Assembly: GCF_022627325.1 (NCBI RefSeq)
Contig: NZ_JAETZZ010000011.1
Span: forward strand, 1 to 64,000
Reading direction: 5' to 3'
Source of the DNA: Pseudomonas putida
GTDB taxonomy: Bacteria; Pseudomonadota; Gammaproteobacteria; Pseudomonadales; Pseudomonadaceae
Length of the DNA: 64,000 nt
Within the stretch, counting starts at the first letter, position 1, and each line of letters starts with the position of its first letter. Below, one piece after another: positions 33,939 through 43,948 of this stretch. Under the pieces are notes generated by a model that did no database searches, had not been told where the DNA came from, and saw nothing but the letters and a program-made list of their open reading frames with translations. Both the position numbers and the translations under genes were made by a program.

Positions 33939-36577
33939 CGTTTCACCAATCCAGTCAGGCCGCCTGCAATCAGGGCGGCAGTGTCGGCCAGTGCCACCAG
34001 CGGGTCGAGCCCGGCTGGCACAGCCATGTAGCGGGGTTCCCAGTCCGGTTGGAACTTGTCCTTGAAGCGGCGTAGCCCCTGGAAGTTGTAAAGCTGTTCA
34101 CCGCGACGGAACACCATCGAGCCCAGGCGCTGCGCGAGGGGGGCGCCGCGCCGGGGCTGCAAGCCGGAAAGCGGTACCATGCCCAGGCTGAACCGGCTGT
34201 AGTCATGGTTTTTGTAGTGCAGGATCAGGCCGATCATCATGAATTCCATGGTCAGCTTCGGTGCTTCGGGGTGGGCGCGCATCAGATCCAGGCTGGCCAG
34301 TTCGTGGCCGTGAGTCTCAAGCAGGTTGGCAAACGCCACCGGCCGGCCTTGGTAGCGAATCAGGGCGATGCGAAAATGCTGCAGATACTCAGGGCTGAAA
34401 CGGCCCAGCGAGAAGCCCTTTTCGCGCACGTTCTTGCCGCCGAGCCAGGCATCCGAGATTTCCTTGAGCTCGGCCAGGGGGGCCTGGCCGGGTTCATGGA
34501 TCTCCAGGCTCAAGCCGTCGCGGCCGCCGCGGTTCCAGGTGTAGCGCAGGTCTTTCATCTCCTTGCCTTTGGCTTCGATGTCGAAGCGGCGCAAGTCGAC
34601 CCGGGCCTCTTCGCCGAGCTTGAGTGCGGTCAGGCCGATGTCCATGTAAAACGGCAGATTCTCCGCGCGCACCTGGTAGAACACCGGGCGAGCATGGTGC
34701 AGGTCGCACAGGTCGCGGAATTGCCAGATCATCTCGGCGCGTTCCTGGGCCGGGCCGATCGGATCGTACAGCGCTACCAGGCTGCGGCCCCGGCGTGCGT
34801 ACATCAGGAAGGCGTTGTCATTGGGATGGAACAGCAGGGCCTTGTCACCGGTCAGCGCCAGGCCGCCGTCAGGTTGGTCGGAAGCCAGCAGGATGCGGTT
34901 GGCGCGCTGTATCTCAGCGTCGTCTGGCAAGTGTATGACCGGCCGGGCAGTGCGCAGCAGCCAGGTCAGGGCCACGGCCAGCAACAGTATCGCGCTGCCC
35001 ATGGCGGCGCGCAGGCCGCGTGGGGCATCGGCATCGAGGGTGAATTGCCACCACAGTTCATGGCTGTAGGGCACGTCTTGGTAGGCAAAAAGCAGCAGCC
35101 ACACCGAAGCACCGACCACGCACGCACTCGCTGCCAGGAATACCGGTGAGAACGGCAGTTCCAACAGCCGGCTTGGGCGGTAGAACGAACGGCGGAACAA
35201 CGCGAGCAGGGCTGCGGTGAAGGTCAGCAGGCAGGCCTCTTCCCAGTCGAAGCCTTTGAGCAACGACAGCAGTGCGCCAACCAGTAGCAGAACGGTAGTC
35301 AGCAGCCAAGCCGCAGAGAGGCGTCGGCGCAAGCCCTGGGCCAATAGCAGGCACAGCACGCCAATCAGGCTGGCACCGAAGTGCGAGGCATCTATAAGGC
35401 GGTGGGGTACCAGAAAGCCCATGTGTTCCAGGCGAGTGTCGATTTCTGGTGTGGCGCCAGAGAACAACAGCACCACGCCGGAGAGAAACACGAGGATCGC
35501 CAGGACCGGAGCGGCCAGCCCGGAGGCGGCCTTGAGCGCCTGCTGCGCAAACAGCAAGCGCCTGGCTTCGTTGGCCAGCAGCAGCACACAGGCCAGCAGC
35601 AATGGCAATACCACATAGATCAAGCGGTACAGTAGCAGTGCGGCGGCCAGTGGCGCGGCGCCCAGCTGATTGGCGAAGGCAGCGAGCAAGATCGCCTCGA
35701 ACACCCCGACCCCGCCAGGCACATGGCTAAGTACACCGGCAGCCAGGGCCAGCAGATACACCAGCACGAACGCGCCGAACGGAGGGGCTTCTGGGAGCAG
35801 CAGGTAAAGGACCGTCGCGGCGGCGGCTACATCCAGCGCGGTGATGACCAATTGCAGCGCTGCCAGGCGTGCGCCGGGCAGGCGCAGCGTCCGGCGGCCC
35901 AGTTGTACCAGCAGGCTGTCTGGCAACGGCTGCTCTGCCAGGCGTCGGCGATACAGGCCGGCCACCAGTAATGCAGTCAGTACCAGCACGCCGATAGCGA
36001 CTGCGGCCATTACAGAGGCGGGCAGGTGCAGGGCGGCAGCCGCCGCTGGCAAGTTGCTCAAGGTGGCCAGGGCTGCCAGGGGGGGCAGGGCACAGCCCAA
36101 GGAAAGGCTGGCGAACACTGTCATGCGCGCGACTTCGGCGGCCCCCAGGCCTTCTCGAGCATACAGGCGATAGCGCACCGAACCGCCCGAGAGCATCGAC
36201 AGGCCAATGGCGTTACCAATGGCAAATGCGCTGAAACCGCCCAGCAGAAGCGTACGCCGGGGCAACTTCACGGCGGCGTAGCGGCTGGCCGACCATTCGT
36301 ACCCCAGCAGGATCAAAAACCCGATTGTCGCCGCGAGTAGTGCGCCGACCAGCGAGCGGGTGGGCACGCTGAGCATCGCATCGTGCAGTGCATAGATATC
36401 CAGTTCGCTGAGCAAGTGTCGGCAGGCAATCAGTGCCATCGCGAACAGCACCAGGGTGACTGCCAGGGTGATGGGTTGGCGATAGCGGCTCACCCGCTCC
36501 AGCCACGGCAAACGCTGCGCAGCCGTGGGCAGGGTTGAGGCGAGTGGGGCCTGGGCTTCTGGGTTGCGGTCTGTCAT
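33935..36577 (-). CDS. mprF: Aminoacyl-phosphatidylglycerol synthase/flippase MprF
   Basis: 880 aa. About 14 hydrophobic segments form the N-terminal flippase (DUF470/UPF0104), followed by a soluble C-terminal transferase (GNAT-like) domain (FLMYARRGRSLVALYDPIGP, then EFMMIGLILHYKNHDYSRFSLG). It adds Ala or Lys from aminoacyl-tRNA to phosphatidylglycerol. Alanyl specificity is likely by analogy with P. aeruginosa PA0920. Expressed together with the downstream hydrolase. Confidence 0.93.
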   Translation of the reverse strand: MTDRNPEAQAPLASTLPTAAQRLPWLERVSRYRQPITLAVTLVLFAMALIACRHLLSELDIYALHDAMLSVPTRSLVGALLAATIGFLILLGYEWSASRYAAVKLPRRTLLLGGFSAFAIGNAIGLSMLSGGSVRYRLYAREGLGAAEVARMTVFASLSLGCALPPLAALATLSNLPAAAAALHLPASVMAAVAIGVLVLTALLVAGLYRRRLAEQPLPDSLLVQLGRRTLRLPGARLAALQLVITALDVAAAATVLYLLLPEAPPFGAFVLVYLLALAAGVLSHVPGGVGVFEAILLAAFANQLGAAPLAAALLLYRLIYVVLPLLLACVLLLANEARRLLFAQQALKAASGLAAPVLAILVFLSGVVLLFSGATPEIDTRLEHMGFLVPHRLIDASHFGASLIGVLCLLLAQGLRRRLSAAWLLTTVLLLVGALLSLLKGFDWEEACLLTFTAALLALFRRSFYRPSRLLELPFSPVFLAASACVVGASVWLLLFAYQDVPYSHELWWQFTLDADAPRGLRAAMGSAILLLAVALTWLLRTARPVIHLPDDAEIQRANRILLASDQPDGGLALTGDKALLFHPNDNAFLMYARRGRSLVALYDPIGPAQERAEMIWQFRDLCDLHHARPVFYQVRAENLPFYMDIGLTALKLGEEARVDLRRFDIEAKGKEMKDLRYTWNRGGRDGLSLEIHEPGQAPLAELKEISDAWLGGKNVREKGFSLGRFSPEYLQHFRIALIRYQGRPVAFANLLETHGHELASLDLMRAHPEAPKLTMEFMMIGLILHYKNHDYSRFSLGMVPLSGLQPRRGAPLAQRLGSMVFRRGEQLYNFQGLRRFKDKFQPDWEPRYMAVPAGLDPLVALADTAALIAGGLTGLVKR

Positions 36578-36773
36578 GAGTTACCCCGGGCAAGCAGCGC
36601 GAGGTAGGGGGATGGTGCGGCCAAGTGAATCTCCCTGTGGAAACGTATCCAGATATTACTCCGGGCAACGTGACTTTCAGTCCTTTGGGAGGGTTAAAGA
36701 TAGTTCATCCAGAAGGTGGCGCCGCAAAGCCAAGGCTGGCTACGGGGCCGGGATTTTTCAGGAGGGGAAAAAC

Positions 36774-36812
36774 AACAAACCCCGCGCTGCTGTTACACAG
36801 GCGGGGTTTGTT
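36774..36812 (-). terminator. Intrinsic terminator of tRNA-fMet copy nearest mprF
   Basis: ACAAACCCCGC pairs with GCGGGGTTTGT over a 15-base loop, with T5 following on the minus strand. Placed 11 bases beyond the tRNA 3' end. Confidence 0.8.
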
Positions 36813-36822
36813 CTGACGAATA

Positions 36823-36899
<77 letters not shown>

Positions 36900-36995
36900 T
36901 CAGAGGTGCGCATTCTACAGCGTTGACTGCGGCGGTCAAGCATTACTTTTGATGGGTCAGTAACTTACGGGTGGCCTGCTTTTCGAAGGCAAAAG

Positions 36996-37026
36996 AAAAA
37001 GGCCACTGCGTTAACAGTGGCCTTTT
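36996..37026 (-). terminator. Intrinsic terminator of tRNA-fMet copy 2
   Basis: AAGGCCACTG-CGTTAA-CAGTGGCCTT with a T run on the minus strand, nine bases after the tRNA. Part of a duplicated unit. Confidence 0.9.
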
Positions 37027-37034
37027 CTCGAATC

Positions 37035-37111
<77 letters not shown>

Positions 37112-37208
37112 CCTGTGGAAACGAATTCTACAGTGAACGTGCAGGGTGTCAAGCGTTACTTATTGATTTGCTTACGTTTTCAACCAAAGACTATTTTTAG
37201 GGCAAAAG

Positions 37209-37239
37209 AAAAAGGCCACTGCGTTAACAGTGGCCTTTT
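37209..37239 (-). terminator. Intrinsic terminator of tRNA-fMet copy 3
   Basis: Same hairpin as at 36996-37026, nine bases after copy 3. Confidence 0.9.
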
Positions 37240-37247
37240 CTTGAATC

Positions 37248-37324
<77 letters not shown>

Positions 37325-37506
37325 CCTGTGAGATCGAATTCTACGGATTTAACGCCCACTGTCAAGCTTTTCGTTCAAAAAACCTTTTTCGTTCAAACCC
37401 TTAGCCCTTCAATAAGGCAGGCAACTCAGTCGCTCTGCGGCTTTCAGGCCAATTGTCGAGTGCACCTCTGCGTTGGCTGTCTCGCTGACAGAGCATGCGG
37501 TACTAT

Positions 37507-37522
37507 CTGTATGAATTTACAG
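37507..37522 (+). promoter_or_regulatory. LexA box of dinB
   Basis: CTGTATGAATTTACAG is a CTG-N10-CAG box 15 bases before the dinB start, so bound LexA would block the promoter or early elongation. It adds dinB to the SOS regulon with recA. Confidence 0.9.
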
Positions 37523-37537
37523 TGCTGACGGTCATCC

Positions 37538-38602
37538 ATGTCTTTGCGCAAGATCATTCACATCGACTGCGATTGTTTCTACGCCGCGATCGAGATGCGT
37601 GATGACCCGCGCCTGGCCGGTCGCCCCATGGCCGTGGGTGGCTCGCCGGACCATCGTGGGGTGATCGCCACCTGCAATTATGAAGCGCGTGCCTATGGGG
37701 TGCGCTCGGCCATGTCATCGCGCCATGCACTGAAGCTTTGCCCTGACTTGTTGATCGTCAAACCGCGTTTCGAGGCCTACCGCGAAGCATCACGCGAGAT
37801 TCATGGCATCTTCCGCGACTACACCGACCTGATCGAGCCATTGTCGCTGGATGAGGCCTACCTGGATGTCAGCGACAGCCAGTGGTTTGCCGGCAGCGCG
37901 ACGCGCATCGCCGAAGATATTCGCAGGCGTGTCGCGCGCACCTTGCACATCACCGTCTCGGCTGGGGTGGCGCCAAACAAGTTTCTGGCCAAGATTGCCA
38001 GTGACTGGCGCAAGCCCAATGGTCTTTTCGTGATTACGCCCGATCAGGTGGAAGCTTTTGTCGCCGCATTGCCCGTTGCCAGGCTGCATGGTGTCGGCAA
38101 GGTCACTGCAGACAAGCTTGCTCGGTTGGGTATCGACACGTGCCTGGACCTGCGTGACTGGTCGCGGCTGGCGCTGGTGCGGGAGTTCGGCAGTTTCGGT
38201 GAACGCCTATGGGGGCTGGCGCGGGGTGTCGATGATCGCGCCGTGCACAACGATAGCCGTAGGCAGTCAGTAAGCGTGGAGAACACCTATGACACGGATC
38301 TGCCGGACTTGGCCAGTTGTCTGGAGCGCTTGCCTGAACTGCTGGTCAGCCTGAATGAACGGATCGCTCGTATGGACAGCAGCTATCGGCCGGACAAACC
38401 TTTCGTCAAGGTCAAATTCCATGACTTCAGCCAGACAACCCTGGAGCAGGCAGGGGCGGGTAGGGACCTGGACAGCTATAGACAGTTGCTACGGCAAGCA
38501 TTCGCCCGCGGTGGCAAGCCGGTGAGGTTGCTAGGGGTAGGGGTGAGGTTGCGCGACTTGCGCGGGGCTCACGAGCAGTTGGAATTGTTCGCAGACGAAT
38601 AA
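37538..38602 (+). CDS. dinB: DNA polymerase IV
   Basis: 354-aa Y-family translesion polymerase. Catalytic motifs HIDCDCFYAAIE and SLDEAYLD, HhH motif VGKVTADKLARLG, and a C-terminal beta-clamp binding end (EQLELFADE). Full length. LexA-controlled. Confidence 0.97.
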   Translation: MSLRKIIHIDCDCFYAAIEMRDDPRLAGRPMAVGGSPDHRGVIATCNYEARAYGVRSAMSSRHALKLCPDLLIVKPRFEAYREASREIHGIFRDYTDLIEPLSLDEAYLDVSDSQWFAGSATRIAEDIRRRVARTLHITVSAGVAPNKFLAKIASDWRKPNGLFVITPDQVEAFVAALPVARLHGVGKVTADKLARLGIDTCLDLRDWSRLALVREFGSFGERLWGLARGVDDRAVHNDSRRQSVSVENTYDTDLPDLASCLERLPELLVSLNERIARMDSSYRPDKPFVKVKFHDFSQTTLEQAGAGRDLDSYRQLLRQAFARGGKPVRLLGVGVRLRDLRGAHEQLELFADE

Positions 38603-38636
38603 AAGAAGGGCTGCACTGCAGCCCCTTCTTTTATTA
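38601..38636. terminator. Bidirectional terminator between dinB and lipoprotein gene
   Basis: AGAAGGGCTGCA pairs with TGCAGCCCCTTCT with A-rich and T-rich flanks, serving the convergent genes in both directions. Confidence 0.85.
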
Positions 38637-39587
38637 CTGTGCGCCTGGGTCAGCCACCAACCGGCCGGTGGCCTTGGTCAGTGCCTGCACAAACTCCTGT
38701 TGCAGCTCCGGATCGTTGCGGGTCAGTTCGATCAGGCTCTGCTCCATCTCGCTGGCTTCCTCTTCCAGGCCTAGCTCCGAAAGGCGCTTGACCCGGTGTA
38801 CCCACTGGCCGACATCGTCGTCTTCCAGGTCGTCGAAAATCAGCTCATGGGCTTCACGCAGCTTGTTGCGCAGGGTGGCGCTGACCAGCAGGCTGGCGTC
38901 GCCCCGCACAGCGTTGTCTTCATCGACCACTTGCAGGTGCAGGGTGCCGACGTGGTTCAGGTGCTGCTCCGAGAAAGGGCTGTCCAGCAGGTTCAGGCGT
39001 AGCACGCCGTTTCTGTCGGTGGTCAGTGCGTGGGTCATCTTGCCGGCTTTGACCTCGACCAGGCGCTCGCTCCAGGGCAGGCTGGTGAACTCCTCGCGCT
39101 TGTCCTTTTGCACTTCACTGATCCCTGCCAGGTTCTGCTGGGCGCGACCGTTGGACTGCACGTTCATGAACGGGTTGAGCCCGGCGACGCCATAGCTGAG
39201 CCAGTCGTGCGTCATGCTTTCCGGCAGGTTGCCCAATGCAAAAACGTTGACCACGTTGGCGCCTGCACCGGCCACTACCGCCACCGCGCCCAGCGGGATT
39301 TCGTAGATCTCCCGCCAGGGTTGGTAGGGCGTATAGCGGTCATAGCGGCGGGTAACTTCGAACTCGGTGACTTCGAAGCGCCTCTGTTCATTGATGCGTA
39401 CACGTCGCTGCGGAAGCTCCATCACCTTGGGCTCGCCGACATCAATCTGCAGTGTGTGTTCGAGCAGCTTGCGCTCGACGCGCTCCTCATGCTCGCTGCG
39501 CTGGGACATCTGGTTCGCGCAGCCGCCGAGGAACAGGGCGCCGCACAGTGCGGCGCCCCCCAGGGTAAAGGTACTTCGCTTGGACAT
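38634..39587 (-). CDS. Outer-membrane lipoprotein of unknown function
   Basis: 317 aa. Lipobox LGGC follows a short signal (LGGAALCGALFLGGC). The mature part has a central hydrophobic Ala/Val/Gly stretch (IPLGAVAVVAGAGANVV) and charged flanks; no enzyme motif is visible. It lies 20 bases after proS on the same strand, so probably co-transcribed. ATG 39587 chosen over GTG 39593. Confidence 0.75.
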   Translation of the reverse strand: MSKRSTFTLGGAALCGALFLGGCANQMSQRSEHEERVERKLLEHTLQIDVGEPKVMELPQRRVRINEQRRFEVTEFEVTRRYDRYTPYQPWREIYEIPLGAVAVVAGAGANVVNVFALGNLPESMTHDWLSYGVAGLNPFMNVQSNGRAQQNLAGISEVQKDKREEFTSLPWSERLVEVKAGKMTHALTTDRNGVLRLNLLDSPFSEQHLNHVGTLHLQVVDEDNAVRGDASLLVSATLRNKLREAHELIFDDLEDDDVGQWVHRVKRLSELGLEEEASEMEQSLIELTRNDPELQQEFVQALTKATGRLVADPGAQ

Positions 39588-39607
39588 GATCACTCGTGCA
39601 TTGATTA

Positions 39608-41323
39608 TCAGCGGCGAACGCGGGCCTGCAGGAAGGTCAGCACTTCATTGAGTGGCAGCGCTTGAGCATCCTGTTCGGTGCGGTGCTTGTATTCCAGGTT
39701 GCCATCGGCCAAGCCGCGGTCGCTGACGACGATGCGGTGCGGAATACCAATCAGCTCCATATCGGCGAACTTGATGCCAGGGCTGGTCTTCTTGTCGCGG
39801 TCGTCCAGCAGCACTTCGAAGCCTGCAGCCGTCAGTTCGGCGTACAACTTGTCGGTGGCCTCGCGAACCACCTCGGTTTCGTAGCGCAGTGGTACCAGGG
39901 CGATCTGGAAGGGAGCCAGGGCGTCGTTCCAGATGATGCCTTTGTCGTCATGGCTCTGCTCGATGGCGGCGGCGACCACGCGGGATACGCCGATGCCGTA
40001 GCAACCCATGGACAGCACGACCGGCTTGCCGTTTTCGCCCAGTACCTGGCACTTGAGCGCCTCGCTGTACTTGGTGCCGAGCTGGAAGATGTGGCCCACT
40101 TCGATGCCGCGCTTGATCACCAGCGTACCCTGGCCATCCGGGCTCGGGTCGCCCTCGACGACGTTGCGCAGGTCGGCAACCTGTGGGACCGGCAGGTCGC
40201 GCTCCCAGTTGACGCCGAAGTAGTGCTTGTCGTCGATGTTGGCACCGATGCCGAAGTCGCTCATCAGGGCAACCGAACGGTCGATGATGATTTCCAGTGG
40301 CAGGTTGAGTGGGCCGAGGGAGCCGGCGCCGGCACCAATCGCATCGCGCAGCTCGGCTTCGGTGGCCATGACCAATGGGTCGGCAACCTGCTCGAGCTTG
40401 GTAGCCTTGATTTCGTTCAGTTCGTGGTCGCCACGTACGATCAGGGCAATCAGCTTGCCTTCTTCCGCGCCGCGCACGATCAGGGTCTTGACGGTCTTCT
40501 CGATCGGCAAGCCGTGGTTCTCGACCAGCTGGGCGATGGTCTTGGCCTCTGGCGTATCGACCAGGCGCAGCTCCTCGGTTGGTGCTGGGCGCACGGTCTC
40601 ACGCGGGATGGCTTCGGCTTTCTCGATATTGGCAGCGTAGTCGGAGCTGTCGCTGAAGATCACATCGTCTTCGCCAGACGATGCCAGCACATGGAACTCA
40701 TGCGAGTAGCTGCCGCCGATGGAGCCGGTGTCGGCCTGCACTGGACGGAAATCCAGGCCCAGGCGGGTGAAGATGTTGGAGTACGCCTGGTGCATGCGGT
40801 CGTAGGTTTCCTGCAGGGAAGCCTGGTCGGCATGGAAGGAATAGGCGTCCTTCATGATGAATTCGCGGCCACGCATCAAGCCGAAGCGCGGGCGGATCTC
40901 GTCACGGAACTTGGTCTGGATCTGGTACAGGTTGAGCGGCAGCTGTTTATAGCTGGACAGCTCGTTACGGGCCAGGTCGGTGATGACTTCTTCGTGGGTC
41001 GGGCCTACGCAGAAATCGCGCTGGTGGCGATCCTTCAGGCGCAGCAGCTCGGGGCCATACTGTTCCCAGCGGCCGGATTCCTGCCACAGTTCGGCGGGCT
41101 GGATGCTGGGCATCAGCACTTCCAGGGCGCCGGCGGCGTTCATTTCCTCGCGCACCACGGCTTCGACCTTGCGCATGACCCGCAAGCCCATCGGCAGCCA
41201 GGTGTACAGGCCGGAAGCCAGCTTGCGGATCATGCCGGCACGCAGCATGAGCTGATGGCTGATGACCACTGCGTCGGCAGGGGTTTCTTTCTGGGTGGCG
41301 AGCAAATATTGACTGGTGCGCAT
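39608..41323 (-). CDS. proS: Prolyl-tRNA synthetase
   Basis: 571-aa class II synthetase of the bacterial type. Motif 1/2 regions (GLYTWLPMGLRVMRK, RPRFGLMRGREFIMKD), an inserted YbaK-like editing domain between them (about residues 225-400) and motif 3 (MGCYGIGVSRVVAAAIEQ). Full length. Confidence 0.97.
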   Translation of the reverse strand: MRTSQYLLATQKETPADAVVISHQLMLRAGMIRKLASGLYTWLPMGLRVMRKVEAVVREEMNAAGALEVLMPSIQPAELWQESGRWEQYGPELLRLKDRHQRDFCVGPTHEEVITDLARNELSSYKQLPLNLYQIQTKFRDEIRPRFGLMRGREFIMKDAYSFHADQASLQETYDRMHQAYSNIFTRLGLDFRPVQADTGSIGGSYSHEFHVLASSGEDDVIFSDSSDYAANIEKAEAIPRETVRPAPTEELRLVDTPEAKTIAQLVENHGLPIEKTVKTLIVRGAEEGKLIALIVRGDHELNEIKATKLEQVADPLVMATEAELRDAIGAGAGSLGPLNLPLEIIIDRSVALMSDFGIGANIDDKHYFGVNWERDLPVPQVADLRNVVEGDPSPDGQGTLVIKRGIEVGHIFQLGTKYSEALKCQVLGENGKPVVLSMGCYGIGVSRVVAAAIEQSHDDKGIIWNDALAPFQIALVPLRYETEVVREATDKLYAELTAAGFEVLLDDRDKKTSPGIKFADMELIGIPHRIVVSDRGLADGNLEYKHRTEQDAQALPLNEVLTFLQARVRR

Positions 41324-41427
41324 GGTTAGCCGTGTCGATTGCCTAAGACATTGAAATGACCCCGCATTGTACGGGGGCGAAACGAAGGCGTACAGGATGC
41401 CCCAGGGCGGGGTAATTGTCAGCCAAG

Positions 41428-41457
41428 AAAAAGCCCGGCGAGCGTGCCGGGCTTTTT
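41428..41457 (-). terminator. Intrinsic terminator of the OprD-family porin gene
   Basis: AAAAAGCCCGGC pairs with GCCGGGCTTTTT over a short loop, 27 bases after the porin stop on the minus strand. Confidence 0.92.
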
Positions 41458-41483
41458 CAGGTGCGGGGCACTATAAGCGTGGC

Positions 41484-42767
41484 TTACAGGATGCTCAGCG
41501 GGTACTCGACGATCAGGCGCAGTTCGTCCAGCGACGGGGAGCCGTAGTAGACGCCGTCGGAGGAGCGGTAGGTGGCCTGACGGACGCGGAAGCTGAGGTC
41601 CTTGGCCGGGCCTTCCTGCAACACGTACTTGATGTCGATGTCGCGTTCCCATTCCTTACCGTTGGAAGTGCCTGCGACATTGGCGTCGGTACCGCGCACG
41701 TAACGGGTCATGAAGGTCAGGCCGGGTACGCCGAACTCAGCGAAGTTCAGGTCGTAGCGCGCTTGCCAGGACTTCTCGTCTTCTGCGTTGAAGTCGGAAC
41801 GGGCCACCGAGTTACCCAGGAAGACGGTGCCGCCACCGTCGACGCCGTAACCGTAGTCACCATCACCGTGGACGCGCTGATGCACGATGGTGAAGGTATG
41901 AGCGCCGATGTTCCACGCAGCCGACAGGCTGAAAGCGGTGTTGTCGAGCTTGTCGCCGTCGTACGCTTTGTACAGGGCGCTGCCTTCGCTCTTGGTGTCA
42001 TAGATGTTGAAGTCGAACACCAGGCCTTGCTTGTCCGAAATCGGCAGTGCCCAGTTGACATTGCCGTAGTACTTGCGCCAGTAGTCTTCGACCTTGGAGT
42101 AGTACAGGCTGGTGCTGAGGCTGTCGGTCAGGGCATAGGTACCACCGACGATGTTGGCTTCAGTCAGGCGCAGGCTGTCGCGGTAGGTCTGGGCCTGGGC
42201 GTTCATGCCGGTGAAGTGACCGGCGTGCAGGGTCAGGCCTTCGATCTCGTCGCTGGTGATCAAGGCGCCTTCGGCAACTTCCGGCAGCAGTCGGCTGTCG
42301 TCGGTAGCGAATACCGGCAGGGCGGTGAACTGGTTACCGTACTTCAGCACAGTGTTGGAGATGCGCATTTTCACTGCGCCACCGGCTTCGGAGTAGTCAT
42401 CCTGCGAGCGGCCGTCGGAGCCTTGCGGGAACAGGCCGGTACCGGCACGGCCTTTGCCGCTGTCCAGTTTCAGGCCGAGCATGCCGATGGCATCGACACC
42501 GAAGCCTACGGTGCCTTGGGTGAAGCCCGACTCAAAGGTACCGAGGAAGCCGAGGCCGGTTTCTTCTGTGCGGCTCTGGCGATCGCCGGTAACAGGGTCC
42601 CGATCATTGTTACGAGCGTCACGGCTGAAGTACAGCATGCGAGTCTTGACGTTCAGCTGGCTGTCTTCGATGAAACCCTTGGATTCGTCCTGTGCAGAGG
42701 CAAAGGCCAGCTGCGAGGTCCCTGCCGAAACGGCCAGGGCGATCATGCTCCACTTCATCACGCGCAT
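41484..42767 (-). CDS. oprD: OprD-family outer-membrane porin
   Basis: 427 aa with a signal peptide (SMIALAVSAGTSQLAFA) and an 18-strand OprD-type barrel: FIEDSQLNVKTRMLYFSRD at the start, GLTLHAGHFTGMNAQ in the middle, and LRLIVEYPLSIL at the end. OprD porins take up basic amino acids and small acids. The position beside proS matches oprD of P. aeruginosa, but the genus has many paralogues, so substrate is uncertain. Confidence 0.85.
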   Translation of the reverse strand: MRVMKWSMIALAVSAGTSQLAFASAQDESKGFIEDSQLNVKTRMLYFSRDARNNDRDPVTGDRQSRTEETGLGFLGTFESGFTQGTVGFGVDAIGMLGLKLDSGKGRAGTGLFPQGSDGRSQDDYSEAGGAVKMRISNTVLKYGNQFTALPVFATDDSRLLPEVAEGALITSDEIEGLTLHAGHFTGMNAQAQTYRDSLRLTEANIVGGTYALTDSLSTSLYYSKVEDYWRKYYGNVNWALPISDKQGLVFDFNIYDTKSEGSALYKAYDGDKLDNTAFSLSAAWNIGAHTFTIVHQRVHGDGDYGYGVDGGGTVFLGNSVARSDFNAEDEKSWQARYDLNFAEFGVPGLTFMTRYVRGTDANVAGTSNGKEWERDIDIKYVLQEGPAKDLSFRVRQATYRSSDGVYYGSPSLDELRLIVEYPLSIL

Positions 42768-43527
42768 CGTGATTTGCTCCTTTGGTTTTTAGGAAGAGTA
42801 CCGCTGCGCCCAAGTCTTTTAGTTATATGGGGCAGCTCTTTCTTGTTATGTCGGCGGAAATGTATAGCACGCAGACTGTCGTTGGCGATATGGGCATATA
42901 CAACGTTTCGCGAAGTTTACGGCCATGTCGCTTTCAGGTATTTCCATGTCGCAAATCACGTCCCGGAATTCCGAGCCGTACAACGCCAGCGCTGTTCCTG
43001 TCACCGTAACGATTCTGTAACTATCGATTTCGGTTGGGGAAACTCCCTGGTGGATCCAAAGCGGCTGTTGTTATTTGTTGCGTCCATCGCTTTATGCAGA
43101 TGTCGTGCCGACTTGATGTGAGAAGAATGCAACAAGCGTGCTCAAAATTAACAACGGTTCATGAAATTTTCACAAATGCCGCTCACGTGGCCGGAAAATG
43201 CCCGTAAACACGGGGCGGCTGGTGGCTGATGGCGTATCTGGCAGCAGCCCGCCCGCAAATTAAAAACCTGCCTTGCAAGTCAATGTGTTACCGCTCGCTG
43301 TTCAAGTTGAGTCATTTGTGTGTGTGAAAGCGCAGTGGTGTACTCGTTTGCGGCCTCATTTTGGTGCGAAAAGTAGCGGAGTGTTACCGCGCCTGTGCAG
43401 GCTGAAGCGATTCCTGTGCAATAAGGGTGCAGTCTGGGGGCGTGCAGCATGCTTGCGTGGGCGAAGCAGAGTATCCTTGCGCCATAGACCCGCATGGCGG
43501 GCCCCTTTTCGTTGGTGGAGGTTTTCA
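42768..43527. other. 760-base intergenic region upstream of the porin gene
   Basis: It holds the porin ribosome binding site (AAAGGAGC on the minus strand) and an AT-rich stretch at about 43125-43180 that could carry promoters. Near its right end CCCGC-ATG-GCGGG followed by CCCCTTTT (43489-43509) resembles a terminator just before the HIT gene. I see no convincing ORF; an untranslated leader or small RNA is possible but not shown. Confidence 0.45.
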
Positions 43528-43947
43528 GTGTTTGAGATGGATTTGCGTTTGCAGCAGGACTCATTGGTTCTTGGAGACTTACCGCTGTGCCGTCTGCTGC
43601 TTAGCAAGGATGCCAACTACCCTTGGTTCATTCTGGTACCCAAGCGTGCCGGCGTGAGCGAACTGTTCGACCTGAGCCCGGACGATCAGGCGCAGTTGTG
43701 GAAAGAAACCACCTGCCTGGCCGAGGCACTCAAAACGGAGTTCGCGGCAGACAAAATGAACGTTGCCACACTGGGTAATGTGGTCAGCCAGTTGCACATG
43801 CATGTGATTGTCCGTCGCCACGGGGATGCCGCCTGGCCGGCGCCGGTCTGGGGCAAGGTGCCCGCTGTCGAATACGGGCCGGGGCAGGTCGATGCCATTC
43901 GCCAGCGCTTGCGCGTCCTGCTCGATGACACATATGAGGAGGCCTGA
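43528..43947 (+). CDS. HIT domain protein
   Basis: 139 aa with the histidine-triad fold. The active-site stretch reads QLHMHVIVR (Q88, H90, H92), so the first triad His is Gln while the nucleophile His is kept, as in other members of this bacterial branch. These proteins hydrolyse nucleotide phosphoramidates or dinucleotides. GTG 43528 lies six bases after GGAGG; ATG 43537 is an alternative. slyX follows after one base. Confidence 0.85.
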   Translation: MFEMDLRLQQDSLVLGDLPLCRLLLSKDANYPWFILVPKRAGVSELFDLSPDDQAQLWKETTCLAEALKTEFAADKMNVATLGNVVSQLHMHVIVRRHGDAAWPAPVWGKVPAVEYGPGQVDAIRQRLRVLLDDTYEEA

Positions 43948-43948
43948 C

